From: Pseudopedobacter beijingensis
GTDB lineage: Bacteria; Bacteroidota; Bacteroidia; Sphingobacteriales; Sphingobacteriaceae
Length of the DNA: 64,000 bases
Assembly: GCF_042678145.1 (NCBI RefSeq)
Contig: NZ_JBHUDG010000001.1
Location: 1-64,000 of the forward strand
Direction: 5' to 3'
In this document: one piece after another, positions 24,897 to 32,985 of the stretch
Numbering within the stretch: the stretch's first letter is position 1
How the letters are laid out: the number at the start of each line of letters is the position of its first letter
Notes under the pieces: model-generated
The model's database searches: none
What the model saw: the letters and a program-made list of their open reading frames with translations, nothing else
What the model was told of the DNA's origin: nothing
Position numbers and translations under genes: made by a program

Positions 24897-25826
24897 TTAA
24901 TTATATCTTTTTATTTTTAATATGTTTCGGATATCCTCAGGAATATTGGTTAACAGATTATATCCTGTTACATTTTCTATATCCTTAACAGTGACAATAT
25001 AATTCCTCCAGTCACTGTTGATATTTTGGATGTTGGGTGTATTAACAGCGATAATGATGGTATTAGCATCAATACGGGAAAGATCGTTGTTGCCCTCGGG
25101 AATAGCAATTACTATTTTCCATATATTAGAAGGAACGGTTACCCGTCCGTTATCAATAGCATCTGAATATCCCGAACTGCCAGTACCTCCCTTACCATAA
25201 GAACCCATAATAATATAACATTCATAGCCTATAGAAGCATATTTATCACGGATAAAATTCTCCATATTTTCCCATGTCCCCTGGTTGTTTTTTGGAGATT
25301 GGGGGATAATATTAGTCATCAGGAAAGTAGCGTTATTGGCATTTGGATCTGTTGTTCTGTCACCCGATGGACAATTATGTCCTCTGTCGAAACCAGAATA
25401 TTGGTAGCTGGTTTGGCTAACCTGATAAAAACCAATAGGGAGTTTACTATCAGCTCTAAAATTATCTTTTCTGCTCCCCGAGCTATAATCACTATAGCTT
25501 AGATGCCAGCTAACCCAATTTGGAGTTCCTCGGGTAGCACTATAAGACTCAGCATAATACTTCTGGTCTATAAAGTATTTCTCTTTAAAAAGTATGCAGG
25601 GTTGTGCATCATCGGGTATACCCAGAAGAATATTTGAATTATCAGTAAAAGAAGGATTAAAATTACCACACTCGTTGCCGTTATTATTGCCTGGGATTTC
25701 AACTTCAATTTCCTGACCGGGCGGTGGTGTAGGTTTTTGGGGTTCCTCATACGATTTTTTACAGGCTACAATCTGTACTGTAAATATTGTGATCCAAAAA
25801 TATCTAAAAATTAGTTTATGCATCAT
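24897..25826 (-). CDS. Exported DNA/RNA non-specific endonuclease (lipoprotein)
   Basis: The 309-residue NucA/EndA-type nuclease has a lipobox (QIVAC, Cys22) and a Pro-rich linker before the catalytic domain (about residues 80-305). The active-site motif DRGH lies at residues 147-150 (GFDRGHNCPSGDRT; His150 the general base), and the metal-binding segment is NIIPQSPKNNQGTWENMENF (the Asn near 180). It cuts DNA and RNA outside or in the periplasm. It starts seven bases after the phosphatase-family gene upstream, so the two form an operon that diverges from a TonB receptor operon. Confidence 0.9.
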   Translation of the reverse strand: MMHKLIFRYFWITIFTVQIVACKKSYEEPQKPTPPPGQEIEVEIPGNNNGNECGNFNPSFTDNSNILLGIPDDAQPCILFKEKYFIDQKYYAESYSATRGTPNWVSWHLSYSDYSSGSRKDNFRADSKLPIGFYQVSQTSYQYSGFDRGHNCPSGDRTTDPNANNATFLMTNIIPQSPKNNQGTWENMENFIRDKYASIGYECYIIMGSYGKGGTGSSGYSDAIDNGRVTVPSNIWKIVIAIPEGNNDLSRIDANTIIIAVNTPNIQNINSDWRNYIVTVKDIENVTGYNLLTNIPEDIRNILKIKRYN

Positions 25827-25833
25827 AGCTGCT

Positions 25834-26883
25834 TTACTGTTCTATTGGTTTTACAAGAGTGATATAAACAGGAAAGTGATCACTAAAACCACCCACGTAT
25901 CTATCAAAATCAAAGGTTCTTTTCGGATACCCTTTATATTTTCCCGAATTTTGTATCATTTCTTCTCTTTTATAAATACCAGTCTGATAGAAATAGTATT
26001 TATCGGAAGATTTGTTGGTTACGTTTTCAGAAACAATAATCTGATCAAACAAAGCCCAGGCATCTTGATAGGCTATTGTTCCGGTACCTTTTTTATAGAT
26101 ATCTTCCCATGGATTATATAATTTTCCTTTTATGGCACCCGTTGGTGTAGACGAGGTTTTTAAAACTTTTACAACACTGGGATCGGTAGGGTTGTCGTTT
26201 AAATCACCCATGACCAGAATGTTTGCTTTAGTATTGACTTTTAAAATAGCATCAATAGCAGTTCTGCACACCAGAGCGGCTGCGGCTCTTCTGTCAGCAG
26301 ATGCAGAGGACCCACCATATCTGGAAGGCCAATGGTTAACAAATATATGGTACTCTTCGCCAAGTAACTTTCCTTTTACCCAAAGTACATCTCTTGTTTT
26401 TCCTTTATATCCATTAGCTGCAGCAGGCAGGTCAACATATAGTGCCGCACTGGTATCTACTTTAAAATATTTGGGATTATATAAAAAACCAACATCAACA
26501 CCACGTGCATCCGGTGAATCGTAATGTACAATTTGATAATCCCTGTTTTTTAGATTTTCAGATCTGCAAAGATCAATAAGTACATTTTTATTTTCAATTT
26601 CAGAAACTCCAAGTATGGCAACGCCATCAGCAGATACGTTTTTGCCAATCTCAGAAATAACGGAAGAGAGTTTTTCAATCTTGTCTGTATAAACTTGTGA
26701 ATTATATTTTTTCTTGGAAGCAGGCAGATACTCATAATCATTTATACCTGCCTGATGTATGGTGTCGTATAGGTTTTCCAGATTATAGAAGCCAATATTA
26801 ACAACACTAAATTCTCTTTTTTGTGCATAAGCCTGAAAAAGAGCTAATGAAAACAGAATGGAGAAAAGGAATTTTTTATGCAT
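25834..26883 (-). CDS. Secreted endonuclease/exonuclease/phosphatase-family protein
   Basis: The protein is 349 residues from ATG 26883 (MHKKFLFSILFSLALFQAYA, a clear signal peptide); the in-frame ATG at 26904 adds seven residues without improving it. EEP-fold motifs: NIGFYNLENLYD, GVSEIENKNVL (metal-binding Glu), NHWPSR (His), MGDLNDNPTD (Asp/Asn) and SDHFPVYI (Asp-His). It hydrolyses phosphodiesters, most likely nucleic acid ends or oligonucleotides. It shares an operon with a NucA-type nuclease and a divergent promoter with a TonB-dependent receptor. Confidence 0.85.
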   Translation of the reverse strand: MHKKFLFSILFSLALFQAYAQKREFSVVNIGFYNLENLYDTIHQAGINDYEYLPASKKKYNSQVYTDKIEKLSSVISEIGKNVSADGVAILGVSEIENKNVLIDLCRSENLKNRDYQIVHYDSPDARGVDVGFLYNPKYFKVDTSAALYVDLPAAANGYKGKTRDVLWVKGKLLGEEYHIFVNHWPSRYGGSSASADRRAAAALVCRTAIDAILKVNTKANILVMGDLNDNPTDPSVVKVLKTSSTPTGAIKGKLYNPWEDIYKKGTGTIAYQDAWALFDQIIVSENVTNKSSDKYYFYQTGIYKREEMIQNSGKYKGYPKRTFDFDRYVGGFSDHFPVYITLVKPIEQ

Positions 26884-26930
26884 TTCTTGTATAATAAAAT
26901 GCAAATATGGAACTGTAATATAAGTTCTGT

Positions 26931-27010
26931 GTTAAGCCATTTTTAAGATAAATATATTTTTGTTTTTTCTGTTTTTGGATGTTAATGTAATCTTAATGAA
27001 GTGGTTATGT
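26931..27010. promoter_or_regulatory. 11-bp-phased TTAA repeats in the divergent promoter region
   Basis: Two pairs of direct repeats with 11-base spacing: TTAAG at 26932 and 26943, and GTTAATG (26981-26987) with CTTAATG (26992-26998). A looser GTTATGT follows at 27004-27010. Seven-base units with four-base spacers are the layout of Pho boxes, and TTAAxA is the Bacillus PhoP core. Since the locus encodes nucleases and phosphoesterase-type enzymes, phosphate control is a reasonable guess. The AT-rich context makes chance matches possible. Confidence 0.35.
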
Positions 27011-27039
27011 TAAGAAAATATAGTGCACTTACTTTTGAA

Positions 27040-27071
27040 TCCGGTAAATACGCTGAAAAATATTTACCGGA
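27040..27071. promoter_or_regulatory. Perfect 11-bp palindrome upstream of the TonB receptor
   Basis: TCCGGTAAATA (27040-27050) is the exact inverse of TATTTACCGGA (27061-27071), with a ten-base spacer. This is the size expected for a dimeric regulator operator. As RNA it would be a strong hairpin in the leader of the receptor gene, whose start codon is 49 bases downstream. No T run follows. Confidence 0.5.
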
Positions 27072-27120
27072 ATAATAGTAAAAAAGCAGGTTCAATTAAC
27101 AAATTACACTTTAGAACTGA

Positions 27121-29658
27121 ATGGCCAAACAATTACATCCTTTAATGGTAGCAGCAGTTATGCTGGCCCCATCATTGGTTTTTGCACAGTTGAAGACAGA
27201 TACAACAGAGGTGCAGCAAATGAAAGAGGAACTCCGGAACAATATCCCTATTGTAGTTTTAGATGAAAACGATTCTGAAAATGCTACAGGAAGCGGGGGA
27301 CAAAGTATATCTTCTGTTTTATATGGTGGCAGAGATCCCTATTTTTCAGGAGTTTTTAATTTTAATGTAGCTCGTTTTAAGATAAGAGGCTATGATAACT
27401 CTTATTCTGAAACTTATATTAATGGCGTATCCATGAAAAATTTAACCAATGGATATATGCCTTGGAATTTGTGGGGAGGACTCAATGATGTCATGAGAGG
27501 CAAAGTGGTGAGCTATGGTTTACGTCCCGTTGATTTTGCTTTTGGAGATATAGGTGGTGCTACAGCTATTGATATAAAAGCATCCAGTCAACGTCCGCAA
27601 TGGAGCGCCAGCTACGCACATGCTAACAGAAATTATAATAGCAGGCTTATGTTGAGCTGGGCTTCTGGAATGAGTAAAAACGGATGGGCGTTTGCTTTCT
27701 CTGGTTCTTTTCGCTATGCAAAAGAAGGTTATATTGACGGAACTTATTACAATGGAGCATCTTATTATGCAGCTGTAGATAAGAAAATTAATGATAAGCA
27801 TTTATTGTCTTTAGTTACTTTCGGGACACCTACGGTATCTGCCGGACAGGCAGCAGCAACTCAGGAAATGTACAGTCTGGCGGGTACAAATTACTATAAT
27901 CCATCATGGGGATACCAAAATGGAGAGAAAAGAAGTGCTAATTTAACTACAACTTTTCAGCCCTACACCATACTTACACACGAATGGAAAATAAATCAAC
28001 AGTCTGAACTAAATACCTCGGTAGGTTATTCTTTTGGAGAAAGATACCGAACTGCATTAGATTGGTACAATGCTGCGGATCCACGACCTGATTATTACCG
28101 TAATCTACCGAGTTATGCAACCAGTCAGGCAGCCAAAGATATTCTTACAGACTTATACAGCAATAATGAATCTTATAGGCAAATTAATTGGAACCGCTTG
28201 TATGATGTAAACAGGTCGAGCTTGATGGAGTTGAATAATAATGGGACGATAGTTTCGGGGCGCAGATCAAGATATATACTGGAAGACAGAGTAACAGCAT
28301 CTAACAAACTTAACTTCAATTCGGTATATAATAATCAGCTTACCGATAAGATAAAACTTACCGGAGGATTGCTTTACAATACACAAAGAGACAGAAACTT
28401 TAAGCGTGTAAATGATCTTTTAGGGGGCGATTTTTATTTGAACATCAATCAATTTGCAGAAAGATCTTATCCTAATGATGATAATGTCAATCAAAACGAT
28501 CTGGATAATCCAAACAGAGTACTTTATAAAGGTGATGAATTTGGATATGATTATTATTTGAATGTAAGAGAGGCTAAAGTTTTTGCTCAGGCAGAAGCAA
28601 AGACAGATTATTTAGACTATTTTTTAGCTGCATCTTTCTCTAATACATCCCTTTGGCGTGATGGGTTGGTGCGTAATGGATTGTACCCTATAAGTTCTTT
28701 CGGGAAATCCAGAGAATATACTTTCAATAATTATAATCTGAAAGGTGGTTTAACCTATAAACTGGATGGGCGTAACTATTTCTATGCAAATGCATCGGTG
28801 GGGAACAGAGCCCCTTTTGTAGAAAATGTTTTCATTTCGCCACGTAATAGAAATACATCTCAGGCAAATGTAACTTCAGAAGATGTTATAAGTGCAGAAG
28901 CGGGGTATATCTTAAACTGGGAAAAACTGAAGCTTAGGGCAAATGCTTATTACGCTTCTTTTAAAAATGGAATGGATGTGTTGAATTATTATGATGACAG
29001 CTACCAGAATTTTGTTAACTACGCACTTTCTAATATAGATAAAGAACATTATGGTGGTGAGTTAGGAATAGAAGTGCCTTTTTATAAAGGATTTAAATTT
29101 GTAGCGGCGGCCAATATTGGAAGGTACTATTATACATCAAGACAAAGGGCTATAGTTACGGTTGACAATAGTTCGGAAATATTAGCGGATGAAATTGTTT
29201 ATTCCAAAAATTTTAATGTTGGACAAACACCACAAGAAGCCTATACCGCAGGTATAAATTATCAAGGGAGAAGAAACTGGTTTTTAAACCTGAATGTTAA
29301 TTATTTTGACAGGTATTACATAGCTATTAATCCCATCAGAAGAACGGAAAGGGCATTAAATGGTGTGCAGGCTGGTTCGGAACTTTGGTATTCTATTCTG
29401 AATCAGGAGAAGCTCGAAAACCAATATACCATGGACTTATTTGGAGGTAAGAACTTTACTTTAAAATCCGGAAAAACACGTTTACCATTTTCGTTTATAT
29501 TGGGTGTAAATAACCTGTTGAACAATAAACAATTAGTTTCTGGCGGATACGAACAATTACGTTTTGATTTTGCACAAAAAGATGCCAATAAATTCCCAGC
29601 AAAATACTATTACGCATACGGGATTAACTTTTTTACCAGTCTTACTTTAAGATTTTAA
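27121..29658 (+). CDS. TonB-dependent outer membrane receptor of the nuclease locus
   Basis: This 845-residue receptor has a signal peptide ending VFAQ, a short N-terminal extension and a plug domain (about residues 45-165; FKIRGYDNSYSETYINGVSM, NDVMRGKVVSYGLRPVDFAF, GGATAIDIK). The barrel is rich in aromatic strands and ends SLTLRF, with a C-terminal Phe. It lacks STN and carboxypeptidase-regulatory domains, unlike SusC. The next gene, 29 bases on, encodes a DUF5689 surface lipoprotein, a SusD-like partner position. Divergent nuclease genes suggest it imports oligonucleotides, nucleosides or a linked nutrient; the ligand is an inference. Confidence 0.9.
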   Translation: MAKQLHPLMVAAVMLAPSLVFAQLKTDTTEVQQMKEELRNNIPIVVLDENDSENATGSGGQSISSVLYGGRDPYFSGVFNFNVARFKIRGYDNSYSETYINGVSMKNLTNGYMPWNLWGGLNDVMRGKVVSYGLRPVDFAFGDIGGATAIDIKASSQRPQWSASYAHANRNYNSRLMLSWASGMSKNGWAFAFSGSFRYAKEGYIDGTYYNGASYYAAVDKKINDKHLLSLVTFGTPTVSAGQAAATQEMYSLAGTNYYNPSWGYQNGEKRSANLTTTFQPYTILTHEWKINQQSELNTSVGYSFGERYRTALDWYNAADPRPDYYRNLPSYATSQAAKDILTDLYSNNESYRQINWNRLYDVNRSSLMELNNNGTIVSGRRSRYILEDRVTASNKLNFNSVYNNQLTDKIKLTGGLLYNTQRDRNFKRVNDLLGGDFYLNINQFAERSYPNDDNVNQNDLDNPNRVLYKGDEFGYDYYLNVREAKVFAQAEAKTDYLDYFLAASFSNTSLWRDGLVRNGLYPISSFGKSREYTFNNYNLKGGLTYKLDGRNYFYANASVGNRAPFVENVFISPRNRNTSQANVTSEDVISAEAGYILNWEKLKLRANAYYASFKNGMDVLNYYDDSYQNFVNYALSNIDKEHYGGELGIEVPFYKGFKFVAAANIGRYYYTSRQRAIVTVDNSSEILADEIVYSKNFNVGQTPQEAYTAGINYQGRRNWFLNLNVNYFDRYYIAINPIRRTERALNGVQAGSELWYSILNQEKLENQYTMDLFGGKNFTLKSGKTRLPFSFILGVNNLLNNKQLVSGGYEQLRFDFAQKDANKFPAKYYYAYGINFFTSLTLRF

Positions 29659-29687
29659 TGAATTAACAACTTTTTACAATTAAAGAG

Positions 29688-31601
29688 ATGAATATGAAAT
29701 TAATGAAATTAGGTAGCATGATAATGCTATTATTTGTAGCCCTAACAGGCTGTAAAAAAACTTACGATGAGCCACCTTATCCAGAAGAACCACAGCTGGA
29801 AGCAAATATTACCATAGCTCAGCTATTAGCTAAATATCAGGGATCACCACTTGAAATTACAGAAGACCTGGTACTAAAAGCATTGGTGGTAGGAGACGAT
29901 AAATCGGGAAATATTTTTAAAAAGATCTTTGTTCAGGATCAGACAGGTGGTTTAGATATAGAGATAGATGCCAATAATATCCACAATAATTACCCAACAG
30001 GAAGCTGGGTATACATTAAGGCTAAAGGACTAACTTTAGGAACTTATAATGGATTGTTAGAGTTGGGTTTGGGAATAAATACCAGTAACCAACCTGTGCG
30101 TATTCCGGGAGCGGTGATTGATAAATATTTGGTTAAAAGCTATGCTGTAGATGTGATGAAACCGGTTCAGCTTTCTATTAATCAGTTAGATAATCAATAT
30201 CTAAGCATGCTGGTAGAGCTTAAAGATGTTCAGTTTGATGATAGTGAGTTGAGTAAAACTTATGCGAATGCTACCAATCCGGCATCTACACAAAATAGAA
30301 TTGTTAAAGATTGTAACGGTAACCAGATTACTTTGCGGATGAGTGACTATGCAAATTTTGCAGGGGAAAAGGTTGCAAGAGGAAAAGGTTCTTTAGTAGG
30401 TATTTATACCATATTTGGAACAACTAAACAATTTATGGTAAGGGATCTGGAAGATATGAAAGACCTGACAGGTGACCGTTGTGATGGAAGTTCGGGAGGT
30501 GGTGATCAATCTGGGTCTGAAGAGCTGATTTCTATCAGTGAGTTGCGCTCTAAATTGGCGATAACCAGTCCTAATGATACTGAAGTTAAGTTACCTGCCA
30601 ATACCAAAATAAAAGGGATAGTAGTTTCTTCAATAGCAAACGAAAGTCAATACAATTTAAGAGTACAGGAAAAAGGAGGAGCGGGTATTTTAGTTTATGT
30701 ATCTAGCGGTGGATCAAATACATTTAATTTAGGTCAGGAAGTAGAAATCAATACCTCAGCTCAATCTTTGATTGTTTATAACGGAGATTTAGAATTAAAA
30801 GTGCCTTTGTCTAATATTAAAGCAGTAGGTACAGGAGCAATAACACCAAAAACAACTACTATTACAGAAATTAATTCTAATATTAATAACTGGACATCAA
30901 CTGTTGTTAAATTGGAAAACCTTACCGTAACAAAAGGGGCTTCCAATTCAAGTGGTTTAAATTACACGCTTACCGCAACAGACGGGTCTATAGTAACTTT
31001 TGTAAGAACTACTTCGGGCATTACCATACCCGATAATTTAACATCAATTACAGGATATCTGTCTCTATATAATGGAACAAAGCAACTGACTGTACGTACA
31101 GCTGCTGATGTGGTAGCAGGAACAGGAAATCCTAATCCCGGAGGAGGAAATACGGCAACTTCACTTACAGAAGATTTTAGTACGTTAACTGCAGGTGGTA
31201 ATACGGCCAGTACAGGCGATAATGCGCCTAGTGGAACAAAATGGAGTGGAAATGAAAATTTCCCAACTGTAGAGTCTGCCTATCCTGCAGGTGGAATGGT
31301 TAAATTGGGTACAGCTTCTTTAGTGGGGTCTATAACCAGTAAAAAACTAGATTTGAGTGGTAATGGCGGAAACTTTAAAGTAAAATTAGATGTAAAAGGA
31401 TGGAGTGCAGCTTCGGGACAAATTGTTGTTAAAACAAGTTATGGACAAGAAAAAACGGTTTCTTTTACTGCTAAAATGGGCGATCCTTTAGAAACTTATA
31501 CGCTTGACTTTACGGGGGGAACAAGTGAAACAACAGTAACTATATCAACTATCAGTACCAGCCTTAGAGCATTTATAGATAATGTGAGTATTGCTAAATA
31601 A
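29688..31601 (+). CDS. DUF5689 surface lipoprotein (two OB-like domains)
   Basis: The protein is 637 residues with a lipobox (ALTGC, Cys at about residue 22). It has two DUF5689 domains (about residues 42-265 and 280-470; VLKALVVGDDKSGNIFKKIF and IKGIVVSSIANESQYNLRVQ), which look like OB-fold nucleic-acid-binding-type barrels. A Gly-rich linker follows and then a C-terminal jelly-roll-like domain (about 490-637, LTEDFSTLTAG ... RAFIDNVSIAK). The family is often found next to TonB receptors in Bacteroidota. Here it may bind DNA or RNA at the surface and pass it to the receptor and nucleases. Confidence 0.8.
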   Translation: MNMKLMKLGSMIMLLFVALTGCKKTYDEPPYPEEPQLEANITIAQLLAKYQGSPLEITEDLVLKALVVGDDKSGNIFKKIFVQDQTGGLDIEIDANNIHNNYPTGSWVYIKAKGLTLGTYNGLLELGLGINTSNQPVRIPGAVIDKYLVKSYAVDVMKPVQLSINQLDNQYLSMLVELKDVQFDDSELSKTYANATNPASTQNRIVKDCNGNQITLRMSDYANFAGEKVARGKGSLVGIYTIFGTTKQFMVRDLEDMKDLTGDRCDGSSGGGDQSGSEELISISELRSKLAITSPNDTEVKLPANTKIKGIVVSSIANESQYNLRVQEKGGAGILVYVSSGGSNTFNLGQEVEINTSAQSLIVYNGDLELKVPLSNIKAVGTGAITPKTTTITEINSNINNWTSTVVKLENLTVTKGASNSSGLNYTLTATDGSIVTFVRTTSGITIPDNLTSITGYLSLYNGTKQLTVRTAADVVAGTGNPNPGGGNTATSLTEDFSTLTAGGNTASTGDNAPSGTKWSGNENFPTVESAYPAGGMVKLGTASLVGSITSKKLDLSGNGGNFKVKLDVKGWSAASGQIVVKTSYGQEKTVSFTAKMGDPLETYTLDFTGGTSETTVTISTISTSLRAFIDNVSIAK

Positions 31602-31633
31602 CAATCAACCCAAACATAAATAACCAATACAAA

Positions 31634-31676
31634 AAGTCTATCGGTAAAATATTGCTTTTCCGGTAGGCTTTTTTCT
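31634..31676 (+). terminator. Terminator of the receptor/DUF5689 operon
   Basis: AAGTCTATCGG (31634-31644) pairs with CCGGTAGGCTT (31660-31670), with G-U pairs, followed by TTTTCTG. It starts 33 bases after the DUF5689 stop codon. A second hairpin (CCACCAGA...TCTGATGG, about 31709-31738) overlaps the end of the convergent gene. Confidence 0.7.
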
Positions 31677-31724
31677 GTTTTTAATCATGTCCCAGAATTT
31701 ATAGTTGGCCCACCAGAGAAAATA

Positions 31725-32384
31725 TTACTTTTCTGATGGACTTTTCTTTTGATTCCGTAATTTCTCTATAAAGGCTGTTTGTCTGCTTAATTTTGTTTTT
31801 TCCTGTTTGGCAGTTAATAACCATATCAGATACTCCTTTTTACAGGTATAGCTCAACGTATTAAAAAACGATTTTTCTTCCGGAAAAGAATTGAGGAGAT
31901 TATCCAGGTTTTCGGGCAGGGTAATTATTCTGTTCTTGACATCAATAAATTCACCCAACTCATTTTGAGCAATAGACTCGTTGCTTATGCCAGATTTTTT
32001 AACAGTATCAATAGGTTTGATTTGTAGTCCTGTCCAGTTCTTGTCAATAGCTATAGAGGCAACAGGTCGTAATTCATATTTCTCCAAATCTTTCCAGGAT
32101 GACATCATTTCCAGATCACTTTTTATGTTAGATGTCTTTTTAGGGTAGCATATCCAGCATAAGCTACTGGTTGTGATAGCAATATGTAGCTGATTTAAGG
32201 ATGAATATAATACGTTACTGTTTTCAACAAATAAAATAATTACGTCCTGATCTTTTGCCGTAGTTACCAGCTCAAAATCTTTATGAAGCCCATTCATGAA
32301 ATCAATAAACTCAGAAGGGGCATTAGCTAAGTATACTTTTTGTCCCGACTTTATCTTTAGTTTCTTTATTAATGAAAGCTCCAT
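31725..32384 (-). CDS. YdeI/OmpD-associated family protein
   Basis: The protein is 219 residues. The C-terminal part (LPENLDNLLNSFPEEKSFFN, then LSYTCKKEYLIWLLTAKQEK, then SRQTAFIEKLRNQKK) is the YdeI/OmpD-associated (YdhG-like) domain, whose biochemical role is not settled. The N-terminal part (KSGQKVYLANAPSEF..., ILFVENS) resembles DUF3052, a domain often fused to it. No signal peptide, so it is cytoplasmic. It lies ten bases after an RNA methyltransferase gene and is probably cotranscribed with it. Confidence 0.75.
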   Translation of the reverse strand: MELSLIKKLKIKSGQKVYLANAPSEFIDFMNGLHKDFELVTTAKDQDVIILFVENSNVLYSSLNQLHIAITTSSLCWICYPKKTSNIKSDLEMMSSWKDLEKYELRPVASIAIDKNWTGLQIKPIDTVKKSGISNESIAQNELGEFIDVKNRIITLPENLDNLLNSFPEEKSFFNTLSYTCKKEYLIWLLTAKQEKTKLSRQTAFIEKLRNQKKSPSEK

Positions 32385-32394
32385 TGTTGTTTTT

Positions 32395-32925
32395 TTACTG
32401 ATTTAATTTCGAGAAAAAGTCCCATAAAACAATCCCTGTACTAATCACAATATTAAAAGAATGCTTAGTCCCAAACTGAGGGATTTCTATACAAGAGTCA
32501 ATCTGTTGCATTACTTCTTCGCTAACACCATTTACTTCGTTGCCAAAGAACAGAGCAAATTTTTCGCCATGTTTCGGTTCAAAATCCAATAAGCTCACGC
32601 TATTCTCTGCCTGTTCAATAGCAATAATTTTATAACCTTTTTCCTTCAGATCCGATACCGCATCAGCAACTTTATCAAAATATTTCCAGTCTATAGATTG
32701 TGTGGCGCCCAAAGCTGTTTTTTCTATTTCGCGATGTGGCGGAGTAGCAGTAATTCCACACAAATACAAAGAATCTACAGCAAAACCATCAGCAGTTCTA
32801 AATGCAGATCCTACATTATGTAAACTTCTAACATTGTCTAAAACAACCACAACAGGCAGCTTATCCTGCTTTTTAAATTCTTCAACACTTGGGCGGTTGA
32901 GTTCATCTAATTTGAGCTTTCTCAT
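32395..32925 (-). CDS. TrmH/SpoU-family RNA 2'-O-methyltransferase
   Basis: This 176-residue SPOUT methyltransferase contains the three family motifs: motif 1 (VVLDNVRSLHNVGSAFRTAD, Asn and Arg catalytic), motif 2 (FALFFGNEVNGVSEEV) and motif 3 (CIEIPQFGTKHSFNIVIS). It transfers methyl from S-adenosylmethionine to a ribose in tRNA or rRNA through a trefoil knot. The family is short here (no N-terminal substrate-binding domain), like TrmL-type enzymes. The target RNA cannot be told from sequence. Confidence 0.9.
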   Translation of the reverse strand: MRKLKLDELNRPSVEEFKKQDKLPVVVVLDNVRSLHNVGSAFRTADGFAVDSLYLCGITATPPHREIEKTALGATQSIDWKYFDKVADAVSDLKEKGYKIIAIEQAENSVSLLDFEPKHGEKFALFFGNEVNGVSEEVMQQIDSCIEIPQFGTKHSFNIVISTGIVLWDFFSKLNQ

Positions 32926-32929
32926 GTTG

Positions 32930-32937
32930 CAAAGATA
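32930..32937 (-). promoter_or_regulatory. TATCTTTG -7 box just before the methyltransferase start
   Basis: The minus strand reads TATCTTTG, then CAAC, then ATG. TAnnTTTG is the Bacteroidota sigma-ABfr -7 consensus. A -33 TTG at the usual spacing is not seen. With only four bases between the box and ATG, transcription would start at or next to the start codon (a leaderless mRNA). Confidence 0.4.
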
Positions 32938-32985
32938 AATAGCTGAATGATGTATATGCTATAATATTTACTGATATTTGCCATT

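Noticed and set aside
26132..26524. 130-codon frame opposite the endonuclease/exonuclease/phosphatase gene
   Set aside because: It is antisense to well-conserved catalytic motifs (HWPSR, GDLNDNP) and has no recognisable features.
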